The notes: generated by a model from the sequence alone, not told the origin. 64,000 nucleotides of DNA from CAVVEQ01 sp963747315 (GCA_963747315.1 CAVVEQ010000007.1:1-64000), one strand, 5' to 3'; numbered from the stretch's first letter, positions 1 to 8,786 are shown. Numbers and translations are program-made.

Positions 1-114
1 TACTATAGCAGGTATGGCCATGCATTTTTTGCTGACGCAGTATCTGCTCAACAGCCCGACCTTGAGTATCCAAAATAACTTCTCTCGGCATTACTTTTAC
101 ACCAACTTTAATCA
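1..114 (-). CDS. purS: Phosphoribosylformylglycinamidine synthase subunit PurS, N-terminal part (runs off window)
   Basis: The reverse strand from 114 reads MIKVGVKVMPREVILDTQGR and on, which matches the start of PurS, the small subunit of the FGAM synthase complex (PurSQL) of purine synthesis. The typical PurS pattern of a short beta strand, then a D-x-Q-G-x-A-V segment, is present. The stop is beyond base 1. It lies 2 bp after purC and follows purB on the same strand, a normal purine operon order. Codon use is AT-rich like purC and unlike everything to the right of about 1213, so it belongs to the foreign segment at the contig end. Confidence 0.8.
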
Positions 115-116
115 TG

Positions 117-821
117 TTACTTAACTCCTTGAAGACGTTTTAATACTTCGGCATAGTAGTTTTCAACTTTTCCTAAATCGCGACGAAACCGATCTTTGTC
201 CATTTTTTCTCCGGTTTTGACATCCCAAAGACGACAACTGTCTGGCGTAATCTCATCAGCCAACAAAACTTCGCCATTAGGAGTTCTACCGAATTCAACT
301 TTAAAATCAACTAAAGTGATGCCTATCGAATTAAATAGTTCAACTAAGACATCGTTGATTCTAAGCGCCTTGGATTTGAGTGCTTTAAGTTCTTCTTCTC
401 TAGCAATTCCAAAAATTAAAATTTGATCATCACTAAGAAAAGGATCATTGAGTTCATCCTTTTTAAAGTAGAATTCTACTAAAGGACGATGTAATTTTTC
501 GCCTTCGTCTTTACCCATTTTTTTTGCCGTCGAACCGGCTAGAAAATTACGAATCACCACTTCTAAAGGTATAATCTCTACCTTCTGGGTATGCATGGAA
601 TGATCATCGACATCATCAATAAAGTGCGAAGGAATACCCTTTTCTTTTAAAACCTTAAAAATTAGGCTTGTGATATCCCGATTGATAGCCCCTTTGCCAA
701 CAAATGAACCTTTTTTTTGCGCATTAAATGCCGTCAAACTATCTTTGAACTCTATCATCACCACTTGTGGATCTGCAGTTGCAAATATTTTTTTTGCTTT
801 TCCTTCGTATAATAATTTCAT
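117..821 (-). CDS. purC: Phosphoribosylaminoimidazole-succinocarboxamide synthase
   Basis: PurC makes SAICAR from CAIR, aspartate and ATP in the cytoplasm (purine synthesis). The 234-residue product has normal bacterial length. It starts MKLLYEGKAKKIF, the conserved ATP-binding GKAK(K/R) start of the family, and carries VVIRNFLAGS near residue 85, DFKVEFGR near 175 and LADEITPDSCR near 188. It sits between the end of purB (stop at 831, 9 bp away) and purS, all on the minus strand. Base composition is clearly AT-rich compared with genes after 1.2 kb. Function is certain; membership of this genome is doubtful. Confidence 0.97.
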   Translation of the reverse strand: MKLLYEGKAKKIFATADPQVVMIEFKDSLTAFNAQKKGSFVGKGAINRDITSLIFKVLKEKGIPSHFIDDVDDHSMHTQKVEIIPLEVVIRNFLAGSTAKKMGKDEGEKLHRPLVEFYFKKDELNDPFLSDDQILIFGIAREEELKALKSKALRINDVLVELFNSIGITLVDFKVEFGRTPNGEVLLADEITPDSCRLWDVKTGEKMDKDRFRRDLGKVENYYAEVLKRLQGVK

Positions 822-830
822 GAATAGTCC

Positions 831-1213
831 TTAATGCACTTTAAGTGCGTTTTTAATAATATTTTTAGTGTGCATCAAATGGCGTTTTCCGGAGAAAATA
901 TCATTCAATTCTTTGGCCGAAAGAAGTTTCTTGGCTTCTGCATCCTTGGTAATAACATCTTTAAGATGATCGTGCTCCCCCAAAGAATGGCTCAACCTTT
1001 GGACAATTTTATAAGCCGCTTCTCTTGATAGGCCCTTGTCTACTAAAGCTAAAAGCACATGTGAACTAAAGAGTTGGCCTTTTGAAAGCTCTACATTCTT
1101 AAGCATTTGTTCTCGGCAAATCGTGAGGCCCATCAATAATTCATTTAAACGATGAGCAGCATAATCTGCCACAATAAACGCATCTGGAAACACAACCCGC
1201 TCTACAGATGAAT
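831..1213 (-). CDS. purB: Adenylosuccinate lyase, C-terminal ~125 residues (truncated at a chimeric join)
   Basis: PurB cleaves SAICAR and adenylosuccinate. The visible part starts at HSSVERVVFPD, which is the conserved segment just after the catalytic-loop region of PurB (normally preceded by R-D-I-S). It then runs through a helical C-terminal domain to VH at the stop at 831. Upstream of HSSVER the reading frame continues without a stop into a PriA helicase sequence, which is biologically unrelated and GC-rich. The purB N-terminus is therefore missing and replaced. The fused ORF (831-2267) should not be read as one protein. Operon with purC and purS. Confidence 0.85.
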
Positions 1214-1220
1214 GATCCCA
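1205..1220. other. Chimeric junction between AT-rich purine operon and GC-rich priA
   Basis: On the minus strand the protein changes from PriA (SATPSVEMVQQANQEGW) to PurB (HSSVERVV) within a few codons. Base composition changes at the same point from AT-rich on the left to GC-rich on the right. Neither a helicase-lyase fusion nor a normal recombination site is known here, so an assembly or library chimera is the simplest reading. Confidence 0.8.
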
Positions 1221-2587
1221 ACCCTCCTGGTTGGCCTGCTGCACCATCTCGACCGAAGGGGTGGCTGATCCCAGGATGATCTCTGATCTGGTCAGTCGGG
1301 CAAGCGCCAGGGCGGCATCAACCGCGTGGTAAGAGGGAGGGAGATCATCCTGGTAGTAGGAGCCTTCGTGGCACTCGTCCACCACGATCAACCCGAGGTT
1401 GGGAAGGGGGGTGAAAAGCGCGCTTCGCGGTCCAAGGATCACATCGAGGTTACCATCCCGCGCGCGCCGCCAGGTATCGTAACGCTCCCCTGGAGAAAGC
1501 CGGGAGTGGATCAGCCCCACCCTGCCCGGAAACCGGGCGAGCAGCCGGCGTACCGTCTGGGGTGTGAGGGCGATCTCGGGTACCAGCACAATTGCTTGCT
1601 TGCCCTTTGCCAGGGTGTGCTCGATGGCTTTGAGGTAGATCTCGGTCTTTCCCGAGCCGGTCACGCCGTGCAGGAGGGCGGGTTTGGGGGTGCCTCCGCG
1701 GGAGGAAGCTTCCAACCCGCGGTCGATCTTTTCCAGGGCTTCCTCCTGTGCGCGGGTGAGTACCGGGGGATCAAAAGCCGGCGCTTGCAAATCGCGCAGC
1801 GGGTCGCGCCAGATCTCGGTTTCTCCAAGCTGGACCAACCCAAGCACCGCCAGTTTTTCCAGATCTGCCAGCTTTGTAGCGCTCGCGGCATATACCCAGG
1901 AGACATTCACCGGAACTGCCTCGCGGGACAGGAATTCAAGCGCTGAGAGCCTGCGCGTGCGAACTGCTGGACCCATTCTAGGCTCGGACTCCATAACTTG
2001 GCGAGCCTGCTCCAACGGGCGGGAAAGCTGCGCCGTGCGCACCACCTTGGGGCGCACCGACGGCGGGGGCAGCACAGGCTGGTTGATAAGCACACCCGCC
2101 TTCACCAGGGAAGCGGCGGAGGGCGCCAATCGATACGCGGGATGGCTACGTCCAGCTGCCTGCCGCGCAGAGGTCCGCGTTTTTCGATTTCCGCAAGGAT
2201 GCGCATTTGAATGGAACTCACAGCAGGCGTATCCACGCCAGGATTGCGTGAAAAAGTGTATCCGCATGCTGGCTGAGTCCGGGCGGGAGCATCAAATCGA
2301 TAAAAGTCGAAAGTGGAGCCAGGAATTTTTCGGCAAGTTCCGCGGCGAGCTCGAGCTGGGTAGATGTAAGAGCAGGCAGTGGGTCCAGCAGGGCAGCCAC
2401 TGGTTTGGTATCCATCACCTGCGGCTCCGCCACCTGGCGGAGGACGACCGCCTGGACGAGCTGTTTTCCAAAGGGAACCGCCACCAGGCAGCCGGGTTGA
2501 ACGTTTCCCTCCAACTCTTCAGGCAGGTGGTAATCGAAAACGCCGGATACCTGGGGCGTTAACTGCTGCCTGGATGAATTTGGTCAT
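1214..2587 (-). pseudogene. priA: Primosomal protein N' (PriA helicase), N-terminal part, frameshifted and truncated at the chimeric join
   Basis: PriA is the 3'-5' helicase that restarts stalled replication forks. From ATG at 2587 the frame gives AAVNAP, then a shift near 2560 continues QVSGVFDYHLPEELEGNVQPG, the 3'-DNA-binding domain. Further shifts lie near 2230 (into DTPAVSSIQMRIL) and near 2130 (into SAASLVKAGVL). The helicase core follows: LLHGVTGSGKTEIY (Walker A), LVPEIALTPQ, VVDECHEGSYYQ (DEAH-like, here DECH), LGSATPSVE. The rest, including the zinc-binding and C-terminal domains, is lost at the junction at about 1213. It starts 20 bp after the Memo-family gene. Three indels within 450 bp suggest poor consensus near the contig end, not decay. 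Confidence 0.85.
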
Positions 2588-2607
2588 GAATTATTCAGGG
2601 GGCTTTG

Positions 2608-3448
2608 TTATTTGAGGATCGCCGCAGCGCCATATCCAACCACGGAATCATGGTCGCCAGTGGTTTTCCCGGAGGTCGAGTGGTGCAGTACCTTGACGCG
2701 GGTGGCACCCAACTTTTTACATGCCCAGAGCACCGCGGCCACCGCTCCAGCCCCGCAGGCGGAACCCTTGCCTGACTTTTCGGCCTGCAGCACTCCTTCA
2801 GGAGAGAAGGCTTCCACCTGGCGCAGCATTTCAGCATCCAATTCGTCCGCGCGTACCTCGGAGTGGAAGTGGGAGAGATCCGTGCTGGCCACCAGCAAGC
2901 AGGGTTCCCCCACCAGCATGTCAGCTAGGGCACTCGCGAGGCATTCCAGTTCCGCGGGATCGTTGCTCCGCACCATCAATGGCAACAGCTTGAAATCCCC
3001 GATCGAGAGCGCGTTGCAGGAAGGGGAGCTCGATCTCCAGGGAGTGCTCCTGGTCGTAGGCGATGTGGGTGAGTGCGATGCCTTCGGCATTTAGTCTCTC
3101 TTCCAAGGCTGCGACCATTTCTTCGTCCACATTGATATCCCCCAACGGGGTGCGGTAGGCAGAGTGGGAGGTGGTTAGGAAGGAAGTGAAATGATAGGTA
3201 TGTAGCGGGGAAAGAATTACGACGAGCGGGTAGCTTTTGCCTTTCACTGCAGCAAAGGTGTACCCGGCCGTCTCGCCCGAATAGACATGACCCGCGTGGG
3301 GGGCAATCAAACCAGCAATCTCACCATCCAATACCGGCAACTTCGCGTCAGCCAGGAACTGGTCGATTCCCTCCGCCAGGCGAATGGGGTCACCCTCATA
3401 CCAGCGCCCGGCAATTGGCGACGGACGGACTGAATTATTTGCAGGCAT
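2608..3448 (-). CDS. AmmeMemoRadiSam system protein B (Memo family), one frameshift
   Basis: Memo-family proteins have a dioxygenase-like fold; in bacteria they occur with AMMECR1 and radical SAM partners, none of which is in this window. The start MPANNSVRPSPIAGRWYEGD is typical. Conserved metal-site motifs follow: IAPHAGHVYSGETAGY, LSPLHTYH, DQEHSLEIELPFLQ and, after the shift, LLVASTDLSHF and GKGSACGAGAVAA. The frame changes near 3005-3010 (QRAL to SIGDFKLLPL), where one base is off; both halves together give about 279 residues, the family's normal length. A good ribosome binding site (GGGAGGTGG) precedes ATG at 3448. priA follows directly. Confidence 0.85.
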
Positions 3449-3478
3449 CCTACCACCTCCCGGTTTTGGATATTTTCA

Positions 3479-3484
3479 TTATAC
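3479..3484 (-). promoter_or_regulatory. Possible -10 element for the Memo-family gene
   Basis: The minus strand reads TATAAT 31 bp before the ATG at 3448, in the 133-bp gap after the lipoprotein gene. No convincing -35 is visible at 16-18 bp, so this is a weak call. Confidence 0.3.
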
Positions 3485-3581
3485 AACGCCGGAGGGAGGT
3501 ATTCTGGAAAATTAAAGAGCGCTCTTTCCAGACTGGGCGCTTTGGTTGGTTTTTTTTTCGTGAAACCAGATATGGTTGGGA

Positions 3582-3986
3582 TTATTGGCGGCTAAGCAGG
3601 AAGCTGATAATGATTTCTTTTTCCTCCGGGCTGATCATGGCCCCGTACTTGATCATCCTGTCGAGAGTGGCGTTCCACTCCTCGCGGGTTTTCTGGGCGT
3701 TGAAGATACGGTTAAGATGGTGATTCCCGGCCACTTTTTCTGCGATGAGCGCTTCCACATCCACCTCTGCTGGGGCAGGCGCAGGGGGGGCAACGGTGGC
3801 GGCATCGGTCGGATTTTCTTCAGCCGTCGGGTTGGTCATCTCGGCTGGAGCGGAAGCCTCTGTGGCAGCGGGTTCTTCCATCGCCGGTGCAACCGGTGCC
3901 GCTTCCGGTGTTGCCTGCGGGGCGCAGGCTGCCAGTAGGAACACCAATAAAAGGGGTACGATCAATAAAGGGGATTTGGTTTTCAT
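3582..3986 (-). CDS. Lipoprotein with haem-less cytochrome c-like domain
   Basis: The start at 3986 (MKTKSPLL) gives a lipoprotein signal peptide with lipobox LAAC, lipidated Cys21. An in-frame upstream start at 4046 would bury the signal peptide and is less likely. Residues 22-74 are a low-complexity Ala/Pro/Glu/Thr linker. Residues 78-134 (LIAEKVAGNHHLNRIF to the end) resemble the small cytochrome c-like domain seen in quinohaemoprotein amine dehydrogenase-type proteins, with the conserved K-T-R-E-E-W, RM and S-x-E-E-K segments. The CxxCH haem site is replaced by V85-A-G-N88-H89, so haem c cannot attach covalently. Function unknown; extracytoplasmic, membrane-anchored. Confidence 0.75.
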   Translation of the reverse strand: MKTKSPLLIVPLLLVFLLAACAPQATPEAAPVAPAMEEPAATEASAPAEMTNPTAEENPTDAATVAPPAPAPAEVDVEALIAEKVAGNHHLNRIFNAQKTREEWNATLDRMIKYGAMISPEEKEIIISFLLSRQ

Positions 3987-4185
3987 GTATATATTCCTTA
4001 TATGCAAATTTAGATAAATTCTATCCGAATAAGTTACATTAATCAACCAGTATTCCTCCTCTGTACAATTTACCGGAGATTCTGTTTGCGTGTAGAGGCG
4101 GATGACCCTTTAACTGAAAGCAGACCGGCAAGGTCTGCTGATTTCGACGCAGGAAGCGTCGTGATATAATTTTTTTCGAATCAGG

Positions 4186-4267
4186 TGCCGAAGGTGGGAA
4201 TCGAACCCACATACCCGAGGGTACACGATTTTGAGTCGTGCGCGTCTGCCAATTCCGCCACTCCGGC
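4186..4267 (-). tRNA. tRNA-Leu (anticodon CAA)
   Basis: On the minus strand a 7-bp acceptor stem GCCGGAG/CTTCGGC with discriminator A encloses the D arm, an anticodon stem CACGA/TCGTG with loop CTCAAAA (anticodon CAA), a long variable arm (TACCC/GGGTA) typical of class II tRNAs, and the T arm GTGGG-TTCGATT-CCCAC. CCA is not encoded (ACCT follows). It lies divergent to ychF, 51 bp away. Confidence 0.95.
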
Positions 4268-4318
4268 AATCGTGCGAAGAGTATATCCAATTTCAGCAGA
4301 AGGGTCAAGGAATCCCAA

Positions 4319-5390
4319 ATGAAACTCGGTATCATCGGTCTCCCCCAGAGCGGAAAAACCACCCTCATCAATGCCCTAACGCGCGGCAGCGCCCCCGTGG
4401 GTTATTCCGCCGGCAAGATCGAAATGCACACCGCCGTGGTGGATGTACCCGACCCGCGCGTGGATAAGCTTTCGGCGATGTTCAACCCCAAGAAGACCAT
4501 CTACGCCAAGGTGACCTACGTGGATATCGCCGGGCTGGATGGTTCCTCGAGCTCCAGCGGAATCTCCGGTGCCTTGCTCAACCAGCTCACCCAACTGGAT
4601 GGCTTCATCCATGTGGTGCGCTGCTTCGAAGACGAGAACGTCCCCCATATCCATGTCACCATCGACCCCACCCGCGACCTGGCTGCGATGGACAGCGAAT
4701 TCATTCTCAACGACCTCATCGCTGTGGAACGCAAGTTGGAGCGCCTGGATGAGGAGCACAAAAAAGGCGGCGGGCGTGAAAAGAGTGTGATCGAAACGGA
4801 GATAGAACTCTTCAAGCGCTTCCACGAGGTTTTATCAGAGGAAAAACCGCTGCGGGATATTGCAATCACCACCGAGGACGAAAAATCCATGTCCGGGTAC
4901 GGATTCCTCACCCGCAAACCGGTGTTAGTGGTATTAAATGTTGCCGAGGGGCAGACCGCACCCAAGCCTGGATTACCCCCACAAGCAAAGCAAGGTGGTA
5001 TCCCTCCAGGCAAAGCTGGAAATGGATATCGCCCAGCTCCCGCCGGAGGAAATGGCGGAATTTCTCAAGGAATATAATATCAAGGAGCCCAGCCTGAACC
5101 GCATGATCCGTCTATCCTACGACCTGCTCGGGCTGCAATCATTCTTCACCGTGGGACCCGACGAGTGCCGCGCCTGGACAACGCATGTGGGCGCCACCGC
5201 CCCAGAAGCAGCGGGTGAGATCCACTCTGACCTGCAAAAGGGTTTCATTCGTGCCGAGGTTGTGCATTATACAGATCTGATCGAATGCGGCGGGATGACC
5301 GAAGCCAAGGCCAAGGGCAAATTACGCCTGGAGGGCAAGGAATATATCGTCAAGGAAGGCGATATCGTCCACATCCGCTTCAACCTTTAA
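4319..5390 (+). CDS. ychF: Redox-regulated ATPase YchF / OLA1 GTPase family, one frameshift
   Basis: YchF is an ATP-preferring member of the Obg GTPase group that binds ribosomes. The start MKLGIIGLPQSGKTTLINAL contains the P loop; DIAGLDG is switch II, followed by a coiled coil (residues ~130-190, IAVERKLERLDEEHKK) and, after the shift, a C-terminal TGS domain (LQSFFTVGPDECRAWT, AEVVHYTDLIECGG, KEGDIVHIRFN). The frame changes between about 4952 and 4972 (LVVLNVAEG to LDYPHKQSKVVSL). Total about 356 residues, the normal size. Here the usual hydrophobic P-loop variation is conservative (LPQSGKTT). Confidence 0.93.
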
Positions 5391-5525
5391 ACTCCGAACT
5401 CTTTTTACACCAATGTCGTATAATTAAATTGAAAGGGAGGCAATAATTCCCTTCCGGTTTTTTCCCGTGAAATTTCGGGGTCACATCGGAACAAGAGAGT
5501 ATCTGTGGGAAAGGAGAATTGGTTC

Positions 5526-5969
5526 ATGGCACAAGTAAAGGATCTGCTCAAAACCAAGGGGTCGGATATCTGGTCTGTATCACCCAACACAAATGTTCTG
5601 GAAGCCTTGAGGGTGATGGATGAAAAGGATGTTGGCGCGCTGCTGGTGCTTGAAGCGGGATCGCTTGTTGGAATTTTCTCGGAGAGGGATTTCGCCCGGG
5701 CGATCGTTGAAACCGGCACCTGCGTGATCACCGCAGAGGTGAAAGAGTATATGACCACCAAGGTCTTCACCATCACCCCGCCGAATTCCATTGAGGACTG
5801 CATGCAGGTGATGTCCGCAAAGAAAATCAGACACCTGCCAGTGATGGAAAACGACAAGCTTGTCGGCATCATTTCCATCGGGGACGTGGTCAAGGAACTG
5901 ATCGCCAGCCAGGAATCGACCATCTCAACCCTGGAGAACTATATCGAAGGCCGCGGGTACGGCCAATAA
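5526..5969 (+). CDS. Tandem CBS domain protein
   Basis: The 147-residue protein consists almost only of a pair of CBS domains (residues ~5-60 and ~75-135). Such pairs bind adenosyl compounds (AMP, ATP, SAM) and act as free-standing regulators. Visible motifs are VLEALRVMDEKDVGALLV, GIFSERDFARAI, YMTTKVFTITPP and LVGIISIGDVVKE. ATG at 5526 is chosen because AAAGGAG lies 8 bp upstream. The gene stands alone after ychF and ends at a strong bidirectional terminator; a TATAAT at 5419 may be its -10. Confidence 0.9.
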   Translation: MAQVKDLLKTKGSDIWSVSPNTNVLEALRVMDEKDVGALLVLEAGSLVGIFSERDFARAIVETGTCVITAEVKEYMTTKVFTITPPNSIEDCMQVMSAKKIRHLPVMENDKLVGIISIGDVVKELIASQESTISTLENYIEGRGYGQ

Positions 5970-5985
5970 ACGACCTGAAGTTAAG

Positions 5986-6013
5986 CAAAAACCGGCGCGT
6001 GCGCCGGTTTTTG
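5986..6013. terminator. Bidirectional intrinsic terminator
   Basis: Stem ACCGGCGC/GCGCCGGT with a 2-nt loop (5991-6008), flanked by A4-5 on the left and T5 on the right, so it works for the CBS gene (+) and the oxidoreductase operon (-). Confidence 0.85.
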
Positions 6014-6031
6014 TTGTGAATGATCTTCGGG

Positions 6032-6937
6032 TTAAACTACCTTAATAACCACATTCCCCCTTTTTCGACCGGTTTCCACATACCGGTGCGCCTCGGGGAC
6101 CTGCTCGAGCGAAAATTCGCGGTCAATCACCGGTTTTATTTTCCCGATTGCCGCCAACTGGATGAGATATTCGAATTCTTCCGGAATCTCCTTCGTTGGG
6201 GAGATGACAGAAACCCGTACACCCTGCGGTTTCAACGCCTTCTTCCATTTTGACTGGGGCAATTTTCCGACTGCGTCGAAGATAATGTCGTATTCCTCTC
6301 CGGCTGGGGTGGGATCCGCCCGAGTGTAATCGATCACCCTGCTGGCTCCGAGCGAGCGCACCAGCTCCAGGTTGGCAGTGCTGCACACCCCGGTAACCTC
6401 CGCACCCAGGTGGCGGGCGATCTGAACCGCGTAGGTGCCCACCGACCCCGATGCACCGTAGACCAGGATCTTCCTGCCCGCACCAGCGTTGGCGCGGCGA
6501 AGAAGCTGCAGGGCGGTCATGGCTCCAACGGGCAGCGCCGCCGCCTCCCCGAAGGAAAGGTCATCCGGCATGCGCCCCACCACCTGGTTCTTGGTTCGCT
6601 GCGGCAGGCAGACATACTCCGCGTTACCACCTGTACTCTGGGCGGTGGTTGTTCCAAAAACCCGATCACCCTTTTTGAAGAACGTCACTTCTGTTCCAGT
6701 CTCCTCCACCTCGCCCGCCACTTCCACTCCCCAGATGTCCTTTGCGCCGATCCCAAACAGGGGAAAGAAGATCTTCTGCAGGAACTTGGGGATGCTGCGC
6801 AGTTTGACGTCCCCGACGGTGACCGTCCCGGCGTGAACTTTGACCAGGATCTCATCCGCCTTCGGAGCGGGTTTTGGTAACTCCTGTAGATTAAGGACTT
6901 CCGGAGGGCCGGATTTGGTAAAGACGATGGCTTTCAT
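6032..6937 (-). CDS. NAD(P)-dependent quinone oxidoreductase-like protein (zinc-free MDR family)
   Basis: The 301-residue protein is a medium-chain dehydrogenase/reductase. It has the N-terminal GroES-like fold (ILVKVHAGTVTVGDVKLRS), GVEVAGEVEETG, GDRVFG, then the cofactor domain with LPVGAMTALQLLRR and VYGASGSVGTYAVQIARHLGAEVTGVCS (the A-x-G-x-x-G nucleotide loop), and VIDYTRADP. No structural or catalytic zinc cysteines are seen, which fits the quinone reductase (QOR) subgroup acting on quinones or enones. The start overlaps the stop of the next MDR gene by 4 bp (ATGA). The two are paralogues and translationally coupled. Confidence 0.88.
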   Translation of the reverse strand: MKAIVFTKSGPPEVLNLQELPKPAPKADEILVKVHAGTVTVGDVKLRSIPKFLQKIFFPLFGIGAKDIWGVEVAGEVEETGTEVTFFKKGDRVFGTTTAQSTGGNAEYVCLPQRTKNQVVGRMPDDLSFGEAAALPVGAMTALQLLRRANAGAGRKILVYGASGSVGTYAVQIARHLGAEVTGVCSTANLELVRSLGASRVIDYTRADPTPAGEEYDIIFDAVGKLPQSKWKKALKPQGVRVSVISPTKEIPEEFEYLIQLAAIGKIKPVIDREFSLEQVPEAHRYVETGRKRGNVVIKVV

Positions 6938-7938
6938 TTTGTCACCGCCATGGTGATGATCACATTCCCTTTCTTCGAGCCCGATTCTGCGTATCGATGC
7001 GCCTCAGCAGCCTGCTCCATGGGAAAGACTTTATCCACGATCGATTTGTATTTACCCGCTTCGGCTAGTTCCTTCACAAAGATGAGGTCATTTGCGCTTT
7101 CGGAAGAAAACGCACAGATCACTTTTTGTGACCCGAATAGGGACGTCCACATCATTTGAAGGACCGGTTTCATTTTGAAGCTGGCCAGCAAATATACTCC
7201 ATTGGGCGTGAGTACTTTTTTACAGCTCGAAAAAGTGCTTTTTCCCAGGATATCGATGATCAAATCGTAGGTCTTGCCGCTTTGGGTGAAATCTTCGCGG
7301 GTGTAATCGATCACGTGGTCGGCGCCTAACGCTTTCACATACTCCAACCTGGGCGTGCCACATACGCCGGTGACTTCCGCCCCGTAATTTTTTGCGAGCT
7401 GGACCATTGCCGACCCGATCCCCCCGCTGGCGCCGTTCACCAGGACCTTCTGCCCGGGTTTGATCTCCACTTTTTTGAGCAGATTCCTGGCGATGATCAC
7501 CCCGTAGGGGACGGCGGCAGCTTCCTCAAACGTCATATTTCCAGGTTTGATGGCAACTGTTCCTTTTTCCGGCATGCATACGTACTCTGCATACGCCCCA
7601 AATGTGCTGCCCAGGTACCCGAACACCCGGTCGCCCTTGCGGAAGCGGGTTACATCCCTGCCTACTTCAACAACTTCACCGCAAAATTCGCTGCCCAGGA
7701 TCCGGTTCTTTGGTTTGCGGTAACCGAACATGAAGCGCGTCACAATCTTTAGGATGGATAGCATATAGAATTTATCTGCCGGCAGGTTGATGAAGTTTCG
7801 CGCGGCCAGGTCGCCAAAACTCACAGGGGACGCATGGTTACGGACCAGGATCTCATTATCTTTCGGGGAGGGTTTTTCCACTTCCGCCCCCCGGAGCACA
7901 TCCGGGGACCCGTATTCTTCGTAGATGATAGCTTTCAT
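6934..7938 (-). CDS. NAD(P)-dependent quinone oxidoreductase-like protein (MDR family), paralogue
   Basis: The 334-residue protein has the same layout as its downstream neighbour: MKAIIYEEYGSPDVL start, GSEFCGEVVEVG, GDRVFGYLG, PYGVIIARNLLKK, NGASGGIGSAMVQLAKNYGA nucleotide-binding loop and VIDYTREDF. Zinc ligands are absent. The gene is 37 bp downstream of a small HTH regulator and in the same operon as a four-helix membrane protein, so it is probably induced by whatever the regulator senses. Substrate unknown. Confidence 0.88.
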   Translation of the reverse strand: MKAIIYEEYGSPDVLRGAEVEKPSPKDNEILVRNHASPVSFGDLAARNFINLPADKFYMLSILKIVTRFMFGYRKPKNRILGSEFCGEVVEVGRDVTRFRKGDRVFGYLGSTFGAYAEYVCMPEKGTVAIKPGNMTFEEAAAVPYGVIIARNLLKKVEIKPGQKVLVNGASGGIGSAMVQLAKNYGAEVTGVCGTPRLEYVKALGADHVIDYTREDFTQSGKTYDLIIDILGKSTFSSCKKVLTPNGVYLLASFKMKPVLQMMWTSLFGSQKVICAFSSESANDLIFVKELAEAGKYKSIVDKVFPMEQAAEAHRYAESGSKKGNVIITMAVTK

Positions 7939-7975
7939 TGCTTTTTCCTTTGCCTGTTTTTTATGGTGGTGATAA

Positions 7976-8206
7976 TTATTTGGGCGTTTCGCCCCCGGTA
8001 GTGTAGGTAAACACTTCTTCCAAAGGGACTCCGAATACCAGGGCGATCTTGAAGGCCAGCTCCAGTGAGGGGGAGTACTTGGCGCTTTCGATGGCGTTGA
8101 TCGTCTGCCGCGTGACGCCTGTTTTTTCCGCCAGTTCCTCCTGGGTCATTTCGTTCTGGAAGAAACGCAGCCTGCGGATATTGTTGCGAACCTGCCGCTT
8201 TTCCAT
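7976..8206 (-). CDS. XRE-family HTH transcriptional regulator (YozG/YgzD type)
   Basis: The 76-residue protein is a single Cro/C1-type helix-turn-helix: N-NIRRLRFFQNEMTQEELAEKTGVTRQTI is the DNA-binding unit, followed by ESAKYSPSLELAFKIALVF. Proteins of this size typically pair with a membrane protein gene and repress their own operon. Here it begins one base after the stop of the membrane protein gene and is followed by two oxidoreductases. A perfect 16-bp palindrome overlaps the operon start site (8694-8709) and is its likely operator. Confidence 0.92.
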   Translation of the reverse strand: MEKRQVRNNIRRLRFFQNEMTQEELAEKTGVTRQTINAIESAKYSPSLELAFKIALVFGVPLEEVFTYTTGGETPK

Positions 8207-8207
8207 C

Positions 8208-8660
8208 TCAGACCCCCCTTCGGTAGCGCACGAGCTGGGAGATATCCCCCACCACCTGCGACAGCAGCGAGAAGAAAACGATCAGGCTGAACATCATCAG
8301 GGCAGGCTGGCCAAAAACGAAGCTGAGCATCGCGGCGAACACACCCAGGGAAAAGACGATGTAGGAAGCGTACTCACCCTTCAGCTCGATCAATTTGTCG
8401 CGTTCATCCTCGACCATCGGCTCTCCGTCATCCCGGCCGGTTTTGATGGCATAGGCTACATTGGAGCCAATATAGGTGAGGATGGTGCCGACGATGGTTA
8501 CCACAATCCCGGCGATAATGACTGTTCCCCACAGGCGGAAGATCGTGGTTTGATCCAGCCCAACAGTTTGATACATCCTAATCCAGTTGACCAGGTAATA
8601 CCCCAGCAGAAGGCTGAAACAGGCCAGGGTGACGACAATGTGTTTTTCTCGTGAAGACAT
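8208..8660 (-). CDS. Four-helix membrane protein paired with HTH regulator (DUF2178-like)
   Basis: The 150-residue product has four predicted membrane segments (about residues 8-27, 42-65, 93-112 and 118-138) with a charged loop between the second and third (GRDDGEPMVEDERDKLIELKG). This E-R-x-x-x-I loop layout resembles DUF2178-type proteins found next to small XRE regulators; the family name is from memory and tentative. ATG at 8660 follows AAAGGAG. It is the first gene of the operon 8660-6032. Confidence 0.75.
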   Translation of the reverse strand: MSSREKHIVVTLACFSLLLGYYLVNWIRMYQTVGLDQTTIFRLWGTVIIAGIVVTIVGTILTYIGSNVAYAIKTGRDDGEPMVEDERDKLIELKGEYASYIVFSLGVFAAMLSFVFGQPALMMFSLIVFFSLLSQVVGDISQLVRYRRGV

Positions 8661-8693
8661 TTCGAACTCCTTTTGTATGATAGTAATTACTTG

Positions 8694-8742
8694 ATGTAAT
8701 TAATTACATACATAATATATCTTATACTTTACATAATGTCAA
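8694..8742 (-). promoter_or_regulatory. Sigma-70-type promoter with palindromic operator for the 8660-6032 operon
   Basis: On the minus strand TTGACA (8742-8737), a 17-bp spacer and TATATT (8719-8714) form an almost ideal promoter. Just downstream, at the expected start point, lies the perfect palindrome ATGTAATTAATTACAT (8709-8694), with a half-site copy (GTAATTACT) next to it. The position predicts repression, most likely by the operon's own HTH protein. Confidence 0.8.
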
Positions 8743-8786
8743 GTTTATTATACATGTGATTTTTCATCAATTTACCGGAAACAGAA

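Noticed and set aside
831..2267. A single 478-residue PriA-PurB fusion protein
   Set aside because: Unrelated enzymes, both truncated, with a base composition change at the join; explained by a chimeric contig.
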